A stretch of DNA of 64,000 bases from an uncultured Candidatus Melainabacteria bacterium (GCA_934757275.1 CAKVLN010000001.1:62001-126000), one strand, 5' to 3'; positions 8,906 through 18,073 are shown, counted from the first letter of the stretch. A program made the numbers and translations. Notes: generated from the sequence alone by a model not told the origin.

Positions 8906-9256
8906 TCATAAATATATGTTTTTCAAATGCTTAATTTCAAGTTTTGGTTTTAAAAGTACTGAAATTGCGTCTATTCTGAATTTTTTGTAATTAGGTTTTT
9001 CTTGCAAATACAGGCTTAGACCAGTTCTAATATTTTTGTACTTAGTTTTTGTAATGGCTTCAAGCGGGTGTCCGCAAATCTCGGATTTGCGGGTTTTTAC
9101 TTCTACAAAAACAAGTGTGTCTTTGTCTAGCGCAATGATATCGATTTCACAGTAGCGTGAAAAATGACGATTGCGTTCTAGAATTTTGTAACCTTGTTTT
9201 ATTAAGAATTTTTCAGCGATTTCTTCGCCATTTTGCCCGAGTTGTCTGTTTTGCAT
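8906..9256 (-). CDS. yraN: YraN/UPF0102 family endonuclease-fold protein
   Basis: 116 residues from the ATG at 9256, chosen because AAGGAAAAC lies just upstream; an in-frame extension to 9364 would translate the repeat sequence and is rejected. The PD-(D/E)XK-like core is visible: E37-x-D39 (CEIDIIALD), then E52-V-K54 (VFVEVKTR). UPF0102 members resemble Holliday-junction resolvases, but their substrate is not firmly established. It lies 31 nt upstream of gatB and is probably co-transcribed with it. Confidence 0.92.
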   Translation of the reverse strand: MQNRQLGQNGEEIAEKFLIKQGYKILERNRHFSRYCEIDIIALDKDTLVFVEVKTRKSEICGHPLEAITKTKYKNIRTGLSLYLQEKPNYKKFRIDAISVLLKPKLEIKHLKNIYL

Positions 9257-9290
9257 AATGTTTTCCTTGTTTTGGTAGTAGTTTTTTGAA

Positions 9291-9355
9291 GTTGATAACA
9301 CCCTCTCCCGCCTTCGGCACCCTCTCCATGTAAAATGGATAAAAGGAGAGGGAAC
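9291..9355 (+). repeat. GC-rich palindromic repeat, copy A
   Basis: Begins GTTGATAACACCC, then CTCTCCCGCCTTCGGCACCC, then a hairpin with arms CCCTCTCC (9320-9327) and GGAGAGGG (9345-9352). It is far more GC-rich than its surroundings. Copy B is the same motif inverted, about 40 bp away; copy C repeats this orientation. Confidence 0.85.
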
Positions 9356-9376
9356 TAAAGACACTCAATTAGCGCA

Positions 9377-9430
9377 GTCACTGCCCTCCCTCGGGGGAGG
9401 GTGCCGAAGGCGGGAGAGGGTGTTATCAAC
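9377..9430 (-). repeat. GC-rich palindromic repeat, copy B (inverted)
   Basis: The reverse complement matches copy A over about 37 bp (GTTGATAACACCC, then TCTCCCGCCTTCGGCACCCT). It has its own hairpin at CCCTCCCTCGGGGGAGGG. The TGA stop codon of the DUF559 gene (9426-9428) lies inside its GTTGATAAC end. Confidence 0.85.
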
Positions 9431-9788
9431 TCCCATCATTCTCATTAATTTCTCGCAATATAACCTCCAACACTCCACTAAAATTTTTTAAAACATCTTT
9501 ATTCCAAAATCTTAAAACTTTATATCCATTATTTTCCAAATAATGAGTTCTATTCTTATCATTAATAATATTAACGTCGGTATTATGTTGCCCGCCATCA
9601 ATTTCTATTATAAGTTTTTTTTCTTTGCACAAAAAGTCAACAATATAATTGCCGATTAAAACTTGACGTTTAAATTTTAATCCATTAAATCTTTTGCCCC
9701 GCAAAATATACCACATCTTTATTTCTGCTGGTGTCATATTTGAACGCATCTTTTTTGCGTTTTGTAAGTTTTTTGAATTGTAATACAT
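9426..9788 (-). CDS. DUF559 endonuclease-domain protein (Vsr-like fold)
   Basis: 120 residues. The sequence NAKKMRSNMTPAEIKMWY, then GLKFKRQVLIGNYIVDF (D51), LIIEIDGGQH (E62, D64, H68) and GYKVLRFWNKDVL is the standard DUF559 order; the family belongs to the PD-(D/E)XK/very-short-patch-repair group. No reaction is proven for the family. There is no Shine-Dalgarno; TATTAT ends 6 nt before the ATG and is supplied by flanking repeat C, so the repeat may provide the promoter. Both gene ends coincide with inverted GC-rich repeats. Confidence 0.9.
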   Translation of the reverse strand: MYYNSKNLQNAKKMRSNMTPAEIKMWYILRGKRFNGLKFKRQVLIGNYIVDFLCKEKKLIIEIDGGQHNTDVNIINDKNRTHYLENNGYKVLRFWNKDVLKNFSGVLEVILREINENDGS

Positions 9789-9790
9789 TA

Positions 9791-9848
9791 GTTAATAATA
9801 CCCTCTCCCGCCTTCGGCACCCTCCCCCAGGGGAGGGACGTAAACTGC
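9791..9848 (+). repeat. GC-rich palindromic repeat, copy C
   Basis: GTTAATAATACCC, then TCTCCCGCCTTCGGCACCCT and a CCCTCCCCCAGGGGAGGG hairpin. It has the same orientation as copy A and is inverted relative to copy B. It directly precedes the DUF559 start codon and lies 31 bp from the end of the GT-C gene. Confidence 0.85.
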
Positions 9849-9879
9849 GTTTATCGGAATTAATCTATAACATTTGCAT

Positions 9880-11346
9880 CTAATTTTGTACATATATCAA
9901 CATCGATTCTCTATCTTTTTTGTAATATAAAACCTTTCTTTTATTTATATTCTTTAATATAAAAGGAAATTCCTCTGCGTTGCCGTAATCTTTTATCAAA
10001 TAAAACCAATATCTCTGATTTTTCTTCAAGCCATCAAAATACTCATCTGCAATGTCTTTAGTCGCCAAGCGTGTGATATTGCGGACATTATCTGTATAAA
10101 ACTTATTTCTGCTTGAATAAAAAAGATAACTACTAACAGATGCTGAATTACATAAAATCATATCCTTATCAGGGTTAAATTTTTTAATCAAAATCTGCAT
10201 TAAACTCTCTGGCGCAAATTTTACCATCTCGTTATCATTTCTTAATCTGTACAAATAAGCAGGCGAATATTGAACAAACCCCAACACAGTCACCAATAAA
10301 ATCGGAAGAAACGCTTTTTTGTTTTTACTAAGCTCTAAAGGGCGTAGAATTAACAAAATAAACACGCCTGTTAAATACAAAATAACTCTTCCAGCAATTG
10401 GATACAATTTTAAAAGTGATGCAACTGTTGCCATCGCTAAAGTTCCAACAAGAAGATAAGAGGTTTTTCGAGTTTCTGTTTTATCTAAGAAACAAGTTAC
10501 AACGCCCCATAAAAATAATATAAATGGAAACAACACCAATTTGTTTGGTGCAAATAAAAAGCGAAGATTAAAGAGGATTAACTTTAGCAAGCTAGAAATA
10601 GAAAGCGTTAAAAAACCGTCTTCCCAATAGTTAGGGAAATAGTAATCCAAATCAATTTTAGAAGGTAATAGTACAAACCAATAATATAACCCCATTACCA
10701 ACAAAAATGGCAAGAGAAGTACAAGCGATTTTTTGTAAAATTCTTTGTTTTTCCAATCAGAAATTAAATTTGATATAAATAAGCCTGCAATAAAAAACAA
10801 AGACGGTAGAGAAATCAGAGGCAGTAAAATTAGGCTCACTGATAGCCCAATCATCTTTTTAACGTCCAAATTTTTAATATCAATTTTCGGGAAATAATAT
10901 ATGCAAACCAAAGCTACTAATACATCTAAGGAGTATTGCTTGAAAGTAAATGAGAAGTAGATTAAAAGTAAATTCACAGAGAATAAAAACAAGCCGATTG
11001 CAGTGGTTATTTTTTTAGAAAAATAGTTTTTGCAAACCTTGTAAAATACCCACAAAGACGCAATACTTGCAATATAAGGAATAAAATGCAAAACTCTTTC
11101 TTTATAACCAAACAAATTTGCCAAAATTTTTGAACAAAACATAAAAATTGGAGGTGCTGATTGGGCGTCACCTAGTGGAAGAAACATTTGCCACAAGTTT
11201 TTATCTAACATTGTTATAGCAAGCCTGCACTCGTCATCTTCAAACACATTGGAAGATAAAAATAAATTTGTTCTTATTATAAAACCAAGAATTAAAATCA
11301 AGCCAATAATTATTTGATAAGAATATTTTTTTAATGTATCTAACAC
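9880..11346 (-). CDS. GT-C (GT39/ArnT-like) membrane glycosyltransferase
   Basis: About 488 residues with roughly ten or more hydrophobic helices. The first loop after helix 1 carries VFEDDECRLA, the acidic motif expected of polyprenyl-phosphate-sugar-dependent GT-C enzymes, followed by DAQSAPP in place of the usual catalytic-loop sequence. The C-terminus (about 390-490) is a soluble periplasmic-type domain. The role is likely transfer of a lipid-linked sugar to an envelope acceptor; the acceptor is unknown. Two GTG starts are possible; the one at 11346 is better spaced from AAGAGG than the one at 11355. It is transcribed away from the nuo cluster. Confidence 0.8.
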   Translation of the reverse strand: MLDTLKKYSYQIIIGLILILGFIIRTNLFLSSNVFEDDECRLAITMLDKNLWQMFLPLGDAQSAPPIFMFCSKILANLFGYKERVLHFIPYIASIASLWVFYKVCKNYFSKKITTAIGLFLFSVNLLLIYFSFTFKQYSLDVLVALVCIYYFPKIDIKNLDVKKMIGLSVSLILLPLISLPSLFFIAGLFISNLISDWKNKEFYKKSLVLLLPFLLVMGLYYWFVLLPSKIDLDYYFPNYWEDGFLTLSISSLLKLILFNLRFLFAPNKLVLFPFILFLWGVVTCFLDKTETRKTSYLLVGTLAMATVASLLKLYPIAGRVILYLTGVFILLILRPLELSKNKKAFLPILLVTVLGFVQYSPAYLYRLRNDNEMVKFAPESLMQILIKKFNPDKDMILCNSASVSSYLFYSSRNKFYTDNVRNITRLATKDIADEYFDGLKKNQRYWFYLIKDYGNAEEFPFILKNINKRKVLYYKKDRESMLIYVQN

Positions 11347-11546
11347 TCTACGCACCTCTTATTAATAGCCTTTAGTTTAACAAAAATCAAATTTGTATAC
11401 AAGATTTGCAATAAGTAGAGTTTTTTAATAAAAATGTTCATAAAATTCTAATCAGTTGGAGCATATAAATTAACTTAATATTACATAATAATATCTATTA
11501 TATAGAAATATTTTTTAGTAGAATATTTCATAGAAGGTAAAAGCTG

Positions 11547-11900
11547 ATGAAAGAATTAGTGTGCTTAGCAATATTCATAATTTTAGCGACTTTATTTGCA
11601 ATTGCAATGGTTGTAGCAGGTTTTGTTTGTCAATACAAAAAAAAATCTGTTATTAAGAGTGAAACTTATGAATGTGGTATATCGCCATCAATGGACGCTC
11701 GTATAGAGTTTGATATCAAATATTTCAACTATGCGATTTTATTTTTGATATTTGACATAGAAACAATCTTTTTGTACCCATTTGCAGTGTCAGTAAACTC
11801 TTTGGGATTATTTGCAATAATTGAAGCGTTTGTATTCATAGCACTTTTGCTGGGCGGTTTGTTTTTCGCAATTAATAAAAAAATGTTGAGGTGGCTATAA
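11547..11900 (+). CDS. nuoA: NADH-quinone oxidoreductase subunit A
   Basis: 117 residues with three transmembrane helices. The [38 protein letters not shown] segment, split across the helix 2 region, is the NuoA signature. First gene of an eleven-gene complex I cluster; GAAGGT precedes the ATG. The 190 bp upstream contain AT-rich promoter-like sequence (for example TAGAAT near 11520) but no gene. Confidence 0.97.
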   Translation: MKELVCLAIFIILATLFAIAMVVAGFVCQYKKKSVIKSETYECGISPSMDARIEFDIKYFNYAILFLIFDIETIFLYPFAVSVNSLGLFAIIEAFVFIALLLGGLFFAINKKMLRWL

Positions 11901-12433
11901 TGAGCTTTGTCGTAACATCAATAGACTATATACTAAACTGGAGCAGAGCAAATTCTTTGTGGCCACTAACTTTTGCAACCTCTTGTTGTGGTATAGAAAT
12001 GATGCAAACAGTCGCTTCTGATAATGATATTGCTCGTTTTGGTTCAGAAGTTTTTAGAGGTTCGCCTCGTCAAGCAGATTTGCTTATCTGTGCTGGAACA
12101 ATTACCCACAAAATGGCGCCAGTATTACTAAGATTGTACGAACAAATGCCAGAACCCAAGTATGTAATTGCGATGGGAGCATGCACTTGCGGCGGAGGAA
12201 TGTTTGCAGAAACCTCTTATTCTGTCGTGAACGGTATTGACAAAATTCTTCCAGTCGATATTTACCTTCCTATGTGCCCGCCAAGACCAGAGGCTTTAAT
12301 TGATGCCGTCAGAAAATTGCAAGAAAAAATCAAAAAAGAATCTCTTCTTGATAGAAAAAAATTTGTAGAGTCGCATTTTTCTAAATTAGAAGAAAAAAAT
12401 GGAATTTTAGAACTCAAAGGAGGTGCGCAATGA
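11900..12433 (+). CDS. nuoB: NADH-quinone oxidoreductase subunit B
   Basis: 177 residues from the ATG that overlaps the nuoA stop (TAATG), preceded by TTGAGG. It carries the N2 [4Fe-4S] cluster that passes electrons to quinone. Ligands are visible at TSCCGIEMM (C29, C30), GACTCGGG (C95) and CPPRPE (C126). A GTG three codons upstream is in frame but less likely. The C-terminal 40 residues are charged and variable. Confidence 0.97.
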   Translation: MSFVVTSIDYILNWSRANSLWPLTFATSCCGIEMMQTVASDNDIARFGSEVFRGSPRQADLLICAGTITHKMAPVLLRLYEQMPEPKYVIAMGACTCGGGMFAETSYSVVNGIDKILPVDIYLPMCPPRPEALIDAVRKLQEKIKKESLLDRKKFVESHFSKLEEKNGILELKGGAQ

Positions 12434-12864
12434 ACTATAACGAATTTATGAGAGTTTTTCAAGATTGCGAACTCGATGGAAATAAAATAGTTATAAAGTC
12501 AAACTTGCACGAATTGATAAAATTTGTCCATGAAAATTATACATACGACATGCTAAAAGAAATTATTGCAGTCGATGCAAAAGATGGCAAGACAGAGCTA
12601 ATTTATCACCTTTATTCAACAGGTGATGAGGAAGATTTATTTATATCAATCTCCGTCAAAGATGAGGCTGAAAGCGTTGTAGATATCTTCAAATCAGCTC
12701 AAGCCGATGAAAATGAAATCTTTGATCTTTTTGGAGTGAAGTTTTTGGGTAACGAAGACTTGAAACGATTATACATGCCAGAAGATTGGAAAGGTTTTCC
12801 ACTTCGCAAAGATTATGTTCAAGACGATACGAGGTTAGCGTGGAATGACAACGACAAAGCTTAA
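12430..12864 (+). CDS. nuoC: NADH-quinone oxidoreductase subunit C
   Basis: 144 residues, a compact NuoC (30 kDa-type) that packs against NuoD in the peripheral arm. The hallmark C-terminal segment [20 protein letters not shown] followed by [14 protein letters not shown] is present. ATGA overlap with nuoB. It is separate from nuoD, unlike fused nuoCD. Confidence 0.95.
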   Translation: MNYNEFMRVFQDCELDGNKIVIKSNLHELIKFVHENYTYDMLKEIIAVDAKDGKTELIYHLYSTGDEEDLFISISVKDEAESVVDIFKSAQADENEIFDLFGVKFLGNEDLKRLYMPEDWKGFPLRKDYVQDDTRLAWNDNDKA

Positions 12865-13936
12865 ATTAAACTTAGGACCTCAACACCCGTCCACACACGG
12901 TGTGCTTCGCCTTATTCTAGAACTTGAAGGCGAAAAAATCTTGTCTTGCGAGCCTGACGTTGGATATCTTCATCGTGGCATGGAAAAAATGGCTGAAAAA
13001 CTCAACTATATTCAATATTTGCCTACGGTTGACAGAATTGATTATTTAGCGGGGTTTTTCTATTCACAACTGCTTTGTGATGTTGTAGAAAGAGCTATGA
13101 AGGTGGAACTTTCGGACAAGGTGCGAGCAATTAGAGTAATGTTGCTTGAGCTAAACCGTATATCCTCTCACCTTCTATGGGTTGGCATGTTTATGATGGA
13201 CTTAGGTGCAGTGTCGCCCTTCTTCTACACTTTTAGAGAACGTGAAATGATTTTGAGATACTTTGAGCGCTTAACTGGTCAAAGAATGATGTACAATTAT
13301 TTCACTTTTGGCGGTGTGCGCAGAGATATTGATTATCTAGAAGATGTCGAACAAATTCTATCTATTTTGCCAGAAAAACTAGATGATTACGAAAAGATTA
13401 TTACCGAAAACCCAATTGTGCTAAAACGAACTGTTGGCAAAGGTATTTTAGAAAAAGAAGTGGCTTTTAATTATGCAATTACTGGCGTAAACCTTAGAGC
13501 AAGCGACTTTGATTTTGATTACAGAAATCAAGATTCTCTGTACAAGGGTTTTGATTTTAGAACAATTGTAATGCAGGAAAAAGATTCTTGGGCAAGATAC
13601 AAGGCTAGAATTTTGGAAATCAAAGAGAGCATGAATATTGTTCATCAAGCTTTAGAGTATTTAAAAAAGAGTGAAAAGTTAGAACAAAGGTTGATTAATC
13701 CGCTTAACTTAAAATTACCGCAAGGTGAATATTTTTCTCAAATCGAAGCTCCGAGAGGCTTGGCGTCTTGTTATGTATGCTCTGATGGTTCTGATAAACC
13801 GTATCGACTAAAATGGCGTACTGGTTCATATTATTCCGTAAATCTTTTGAGAGAGTTGTTGGTCGGAGAATACTTAAATGACGCTATTGCAATAGCGGGT
13901 TCTTTAGATATAATTTTGCCAGAGGTTGATAAGTAG
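12845..13936 (+). CDS. nuoD: NADH-quinone oxidoreductase subunit D
   Basis: 363 residues. GPQHPSTHGVLRL near the N-terminus is the quinone-site signature of the 49 kDa-type subunit, followed by DVGYLHRGMEK and the C-terminal EAPRGLASCYVCSDGSDKPYRLKWR. Overlaps nuoC by 20 nt. The length is shorter than NuoD of proteobacteria but all the core motifs are there. Confidence 0.97.
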   Translation: MTTTKLKLNLGPQHPSTHGVLRLILELEGEKILSCEPDVGYLHRGMEKMAEKLNYIQYLPTVDRIDYLAGFFYSQLLCDVVERAMKVELSDKVRAIRVMLLELNRISSHLLWVGMFMMDLGAVSPFFYTFREREMILRYFERLTGQRMMYNYFTFGGVRRDIDYLEDVEQILSILPEKLDDYEKIITENPIVLKRTVGKGILEKEVAFNYAITGVNLRASDFDFDYRNQDSLYKGFDFRTIVMQEKDSWARYKARILEIKESMNIVHQALEYLKKSEKLEQRLINPLNLKLPQGEYFSQIEAPRGLASCYVCSDGSDKPYRLKWRTGSYYSVNLLRELLVGEYLNDAIAIAGSLDIILPEVDK

Positions 13937-13938
13937 AA

Positions 13939-15009
13939 GTGAATTACCTTTATTTTTTATATATTGAATTTTTAGCAAAACACAATATTCCAAAGCTTTT
14001 TGGGGATATAACTTTTTACTTTATTCCTTTTTGTGTGGTTGCATTAGCACTACTTTTGGTGGTAATTTTTCTTGTGCTTGCAGAAAGAAAATTGCTAGGC
14101 TTTTTTACACAGAGAAAAGGTCCAAATAGAGTAGGTTTTTGGGGTTTGTTGCAAACAGTTGCGGACGCTTTAAAACTATTGTGCAAAGAAAATATTACAC
14201 CGAATAAGGTTGATAGAACTTTATTCAATCTGGCACCGATTTTGGTGTTTATTCCAATGTTTGCAGCAGTTGGAATAATTCCATATAGTTCAGAATTTAC
14301 TTTTGTAAATACGCAAACTAATGTGATTTTATATCTAATTTTGGCTGCGTTTCCAGTATTGAGTATTTTTCTTGCTGGTTGGGCAAGTAATAACAAGTAT
14401 TCGCTTATGGGCGCAATGCGCAGCATTGCGCAGGTTCTTAGCTACGAGTTGCCAATAACTTTTGCAGTATTATCTGTTGTAGTTTTAGCCTCCTCTATGA
14501 ATTTAACTTCCATAACTCTGGCTCAAGCCTCTAAGTGGGGAATTTTTGGCTGGTTTGCTTTCCCTTGTATTTTGGGCTTAATAATCACTTTTATAGGAAT
14601 TTTGGCAGAATTAAATCGCTGCCCATTTGATTTACCAGAGGCAGAAAGCGAATTGATTTGTGGATACAATACAGAATATTCTGGCATGAGATTTGCGATT
14701 TTTTATCTAAGCGAATATGGTTTGATGTTTGCAAATTCTATGTTTTTATCAATTCTGTTCTTCGGCGGTTATCTTTCACCTTTTGGTAAATATTTGTTCA
14801 GTTCCTCATTCTTAATTTATTTTGAGCAAGCGTTCTGGCTCTTCTTAAAAGCTGGGCTAATAATCTTTGTAATGATTTGGATTAGAGCAACTTTGCCACG
14901 ACTTGCATCTTTTGATTTGCTAAAATTCTCTTGGACGTATTTGTTACCAATTTCTATATTGAATCTTTTTATCATGGTTTTGATTAAGTTTGGAGGTCAA
15001 CTATGCTAA
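13939..15009 (+). CDS. nuoH: NADH-quinone oxidoreductase subunit H
   Basis: 356 residues, about eight transmembrane helices. LAERKLLGFFTQRKGPNRVG, the loop near the quinone channel, and ELNRCPFDLPEAESELICGYNTEYSG are diagnostic of NuoH. It begins with GTG, 2 nt after the nuoD stop. It links the peripheral and membrane arms. Confidence 0.97.
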   Translation: MNYLYFLYIEFLAKHNIPKLFGDITFYFIPFCVVALALLLVVIFLVLAERKLLGFFTQRKGPNRVGFWGLLQTVADALKLLCKENITPNKVDRTLFNLAPILVFIPMFAAVGIIPYSSEFTFVNTQTNVILYLILAAFPVLSIFLAGWASNNKYSLMGAMRSIAQVLSYELPITFAVLSVVVLASSMNLTSITLAQASKWGIFGWFAFPCILGLIITFIGILAELNRCPFDLPEAESELICGYNTEYSGMRFAIFYLSEYGLMFANSMFLSILFFGGYLSPFGKYLFSSSFLIYFEQAFWLFLKAGLIIFVMIWIRATLPRLASFDLLKFSWTYLLPISILNLFIMVLIKFGGQLC

Positions 15010-15374
15010 ACGAAATTAAAGCTTTGTGGGAAGGTTTGTGGACAGTTTTTAAGCATTTGTTTAGAAAGCCTGTAACTTTAGAATATCCAGAAAAACGCAG
15101 AGAACTTAACGAAAACTTTAGAGGAAAATTGGAAATAAAGGGTTGTATTGGTTGTAGAATTTGCCAAAAAGTTTGCCCAACTGGCGCAATTAGCGTTGAA
15201 AACACTCCAGAAAAAATTATCTACAAAATTGATTTGAAGAAATGTATATTTTGTGGAAATTGCGTTTATCATTGTCCAAAAACTGCAGTAAAAATGACTA
15301 AAGAATATGAACTGGCAACTGATAACCGTGAGGACTTAATTTTGACTTATGAAGAGGTGAAGAATGCTGAATAA
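15003..15374 (+). CDS. nuoI: NADH-quinone oxidoreductase subunit I, two [4Fe-4S] clusters
   Basis: 123 residues with two ferredoxin motifs: C48-x2-C51-x2-C54-x3-C58 (CIGCRICQKVCP) and C81-x2-C84-x2-C87-x3-C91 (CIFCGNCVYHCP). It wires electrons toward NuoB. With no NuoE/F/G here, it is the outermost visible electron entry point. TTTGGAGGT precedes the ATG; it overlaps nuoH by 7 nt. Confidence 0.96.
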   Translation: MLNEIKALWEGLWTVFKHLFRKPVTLEYPEKRRELNENFRGKLEIKGCIGCRICQKVCPTGAISVENTPEKIIYKIDLKKCIFCGNCVYHCPKTAVKMTKEYELATDNREDLILTYEEVKNAE

Positions 15375-15888
15375 TTCTGTAATTTTTTATACTGCATCAG
15401 TGTTTATAATCTCATTTGCGTTGCTTTCTTTGTTCGCAAAAAATGTGATATATTCGCTACTTTGGGCAATTCTAGTTTTTTTCTTTGGTTCTGTCTTCTT
15501 TTATGTATTAGGTTCAGAATACAATGCAATAATTCAGGCTGCAGTATATGGACTTGCAGTTCCTGTTATTATTGGAGTTTCAATAATGTTTAGAGGAAAA
15601 GAAAAAGCAACAGAAACTAATTCTAATCATTTTGCAATACCTTATATAACTATTATGTGTGCAGGAATTTTTACGCTTGCATTTGTTTACCTGATTATGA
15701 TGTCATTAGTTATGATGCCTGATACATTTCATATAATGGAAGTAGTGCAAATCACAGCATTTGATAATATTTCTGCATTTGCAAAAGGAATTTTTGTGGA
15801 CTATGTTTGGGCATTTGAACTTGTATCGCTTTTGTTATTGATTGTGATTGCAGGAATTTCAATGTTAGATAGAAAGGGAAAAGAGTAG
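15364..15888 (+). CDS. nuoJ: NADH-quinone oxidoreductase subunit J
   Basis: 174 residues, five predicted hydrophobic helices. The conserved helix YVLGSEYNAIIQAAVYGLAV, carrying the pi-bulge region, matches NuoJ. It overlaps nuoI by 11 nt and is preceded by GAGGTGAAGA. Confidence 0.93.
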   Translation: MLNNSVIFYTASVFIISFALLSLFAKNVIYSLLWAILVFFFGSVFFYVLGSEYNAIIQAAVYGLAVPVIIGVSIMFRGKEKATETNSNHFAIPYITIMCAGIFTLAFVYLIMMSLVMMPDTFHIMEVVQITAFDNISAFAKGIFVDYVWAFELVSLLLLIVIAGISMLDRKGKE

Positions 15889-15889
15889 T

Positions 15890-16195
15890 ATGGCTATAAC
15901 ACTTTATCATTATTTGTTTATAGGTTTAGCACTTTTCCTTATTGGTTTAATTGGTTCAGTTTTGTTGAAGAGTGTTATCAAAATTCTTATTTCTATTGAG
16001 TTTATGATTTTAGGAATAAATATAAATTTTATAACCTTTGCAACCTTTTGCGACAATGTAAACTTTGAAGGCAATGTAATATCATTGTTTTACATTGGCT
16101 TAGGCGCAGTGGAGCTTGCTATTGCGCTATATATCTTTTATCTTATGTTTAAGAAAAAAGAAAGTGATAATATAGAAAAGTATACTGATTTGTAA
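15890..16195 (+). CDS. nuoK: NADH-quinone oxidoreductase subunit K
   Basis: 101 residues, three helices, with the conserved buried acidic residues in helices 2 and 3 (IEFMILGININF; GLGAVELAIAL). Typical size. It starts one base after the nuoJ stop. Confidence 0.95.
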   Translation: MAITLYHYLFIGLALFLIGLIGSVLLKSVIKILISIEFMILGININFITFATFCDNVNFEGNVISLFYIGLGAVELAIALYIFYLMFKKKESDNIEKYTDL

Positions 16196-16216
16196 AAGGA
16201 AGTGGGAAAATAAATT

Positions 16217-18043
16217 ATGCCTAACGTTATACTAGACAATACCTACCTTATTTTACTCTTACCATTATGGATATTTTTAATCATAATGTGCGGAAGATTT
16301 TTTTCTGTTTATGTAAACAAAAAAATTATTTACTTGCTTACTTTGTTGTCTTCTTTTCTAGGCGCATTATTATGTTCTGTGAGCCTTTTGCAAGTAAATG
16401 AAACAATTGAGCAGAGTTTTTCTTTTATAAAAATAAACAACTTTATCATCTCTTGCGGAGTTCATATTGACAAATTGTCACTAATCGTAGCATTGTGTCT
16501 TTTTGTGATAAGCCTTCTGGTGCAAGCTTTTTCTATTTCTTACACAAAAGACGAGCCAAAAAGTTACAGATTTTTTGCATACTTAAATATGTTTAATTTC
16601 ACAATGGCAGGGCTTTTATTTAGTCCAAACCTTTTTCAAATGTACTTTTTCTGGGAACTTGTCGGAGTAATGTCATATTTACTAATTGGTTTTGACTACA
16701 AAAAGAAAGAAAAATCAGACGCCTCAAGACGAGTATTTTTGATGAATAGAGTTGGCGATACGGCTTTAATAGCTGGCATAATTTCGCTTTCTTATTTTAT
16801 GTATACATATTCAGGCAATTCTTCTTTTGCGTCACTTTCGTTTGAAGATATGAATGCAATTTCAACTTTATTCTGCGCCTATACTTCAACACCTATGTTC
16901 TATCTAATCTGTGGCTTGTTTATTATTGGTGCAAGTGTAAAATCTGCACAATTCCCATTTTATACTTGGTTACAAGATGCGATGGAAGCAAAATTGCCAG
17001 TTAGCGCACTTCTACACTCTGCAACAATGGTGGTAGCAGGCGTTTATCTGTTGATTAGAATGTTGCCTTGTTTCGCATTAAATGACAATTTGTTGTTTGT
17101 TATTGCAGTAATAGGAATTGTAACTGCGCTTATTTGTTCGACTTTAGCTGCGATAGAAACTCACCCTAAAAAAGTTCTTGCATATTCGACTTCTGCAAAC
17201 TTAGGTTTGATGTTTTGGGCAGTGGGAGTTCAAAATATAAAAGGCGTTGTAATATTTTTGCTTGCCCATGCGTTGATTAAATCAATGCTCTTCTTGTCGC
17301 TAGAAGTGAAAAACAGTTATGTTGGCTATGTAACATTTTTGCTTGGTGCGCTTAGTCTTTCTGGCTTGATATTTTCTGGCATGGTGGCAAAAGAAGTTCT
17401 TTTCGGTAGCTTTAGCGTAATTTCTTCAATAATTTTCTGTATAATTTCCTTTATGACAGCTTTTTATATTATGCGAATTTCAATCTTGATGATTCAAGAG
17501 GAAAAATTAGAAAACAAAATCGATTGGGCAAAATATTTACCGATTGCAATTTTATTCTTGCTAAATATTTGTTTCTATTTCTTTATCAGACGCCATAGTG
17601 AATACAAAATCGCTGAACCTTTTTATTCTGCACTAGCAGGTTGGATTGTGGTTTATCTTTTTTATTCAAAAGATTGGCTTAGTAAATTTAAAGAAACTCC
17701 AAAACTTTTAGAGAAATTTTACAACAATGTTTTAAGAAATGTTTATGAAAAAACTGCACAATTTTTTGATTTTATTGATACAAAAATCTTGAACAACTAC
17801 AAGCCTTTAGGCGTGATTTTAAAAGGCGGGATAAAATTCGCTGATTTTGTAGAAACAAAAATAATGAACGGAAGTGTAAGTTTTGTAGAGAACAGCTCAA
17901 AAAAGATTTCAGAAATAGATTCAATTTTGCAAAGCGGAAATGTACAGACTTATAATGCCTATGCGTTTATTTTAGTTACAATAGTTATAACTTTTGTGCT
18001 TGTAACTTACAAACTCGTACTCAATCAGATGGGAGTTGGCTAA
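16217..18043 (+). CDS. nuoL: NADH-quinone oxidoreductase subunit L (antiporter-like)
   Basis: 608 residues. MYFFWELVGVMSYLLIGF, then KSAQFPFYTWLQDAMEAKLPVSALLHSATMV (written here as two adjoining conserved parts: the TWLQDAM and PVSALLHSATMV motifs), is the proton-channel core. A long C-terminal section with an amphipathic helix and a last transmembrane helix (about 580-600) corresponds to the lateral helix HL. AAGGAAGTGGG lies upstream of the ATG. The section between 470 and 570 is charged and variable. Confidence 0.96.
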   Translation: MPNVILDNTYLILLLPLWIFLIIMCGRFFSVYVNKKIIYLLTLLSSFLGALLCSVSLLQVNETIEQSFSFIKINNFIISCGVHIDKLSLIVALCLFVISLLVQAFSISYTKDEPKSYRFFAYLNMFNFTMAGLLFSPNLFQMYFFWELVGVMSYLLIGFDYKKKEKSDASRRVFLMNRVGDTALIAGIISLSYFMYTYSGNSSFASLSFEDMNAISTLFCAYTSTPMFYLICGLFIIGASVKSAQFPFYTWLQDAMEAKLPVSALLHSATMVVAGVYLLIRMLPCFALNDNLLFVIAVIGIVTALICSTLAAIETHPKKVLAYSTSANLGLMFWAVGVQNIKGVVIFLLAHALIKSMLFLSLEVKNSYVGYVTFLLGALSLSGLIFSGMVAKEVLFGSFSVISSIIFCIISFMTAFYIMRISILMIQEEKLENKIDWAKYLPIAILFLLNICFYFFIRRHSEYKIAEPFYSALAGWIVVYLFYSKDWLSKFKETPKLLEKFYNNVLRNVYEKTAQFFDFIDTKILNNYKPLGVILKGGIKFADFVETKIMNGSVSFVENSSKKISEIDSILQSGNVQTYNAYAFILVTIVITFVLVTYKLVLNQMGVG

Positions 18044-18055
18044 TAAAAAGTTATT

Positions 18056-18073
18056 GGTGCAAAAAATTGCACC
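18056..18073. repeat. Short palindromic repeat, TAGGGTG family
   Basis: GGTGCAA-AAAA-TTGCACC, followed by CTACG. Read on the minus strand it begins CGTAGGGTGCAA. It lies in the nuoL-nuoM gap, just upstream of the nuoM ribosome site. A TAGGGTGG-starting element at 46.1 kb shares the motif. Confidence 0.6.

Larger units (their letters stand above)
9377..9848 (-). mobile_element. Candidate DUF559 nuclease cassette bounded by inverted repeats
   Basis: Repeats B and C lie in opposite orientations at the two ends of a single gene. The gene's stop codon is within B, and its start codon is 2 bp inside C's GTTAATAAT end. The unit (about 470 bp) therefore has terminal inverted repeats of about 50 bp and one nuclease-fold gene, like a small insertion sequence or a REP/RAYT-style unit. 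The geometry is direct observation; mobility is inference. No target-site duplication could be defined by eye. Confidence 0.4.

Noticed and set aside
9257..9364. In-frame N-terminal extension of yraN
   Set aside because: It would translate the GC-rich repeat, whereas the ATG at 9256 has a proper AAGGAAAAC ribosome site and gives the normal family length.
9291..9848. CRISPR-like repeats
   Set aside because: There are only three copies, in both orientations, with irregular spacing and a gene between them; the units are internally palindromic and GC-rich, and no cas genes are near.
13448..13648. Antisense frame within nuoD
   Set aside because: It is inside a confidently identified gene with no supporting signals.
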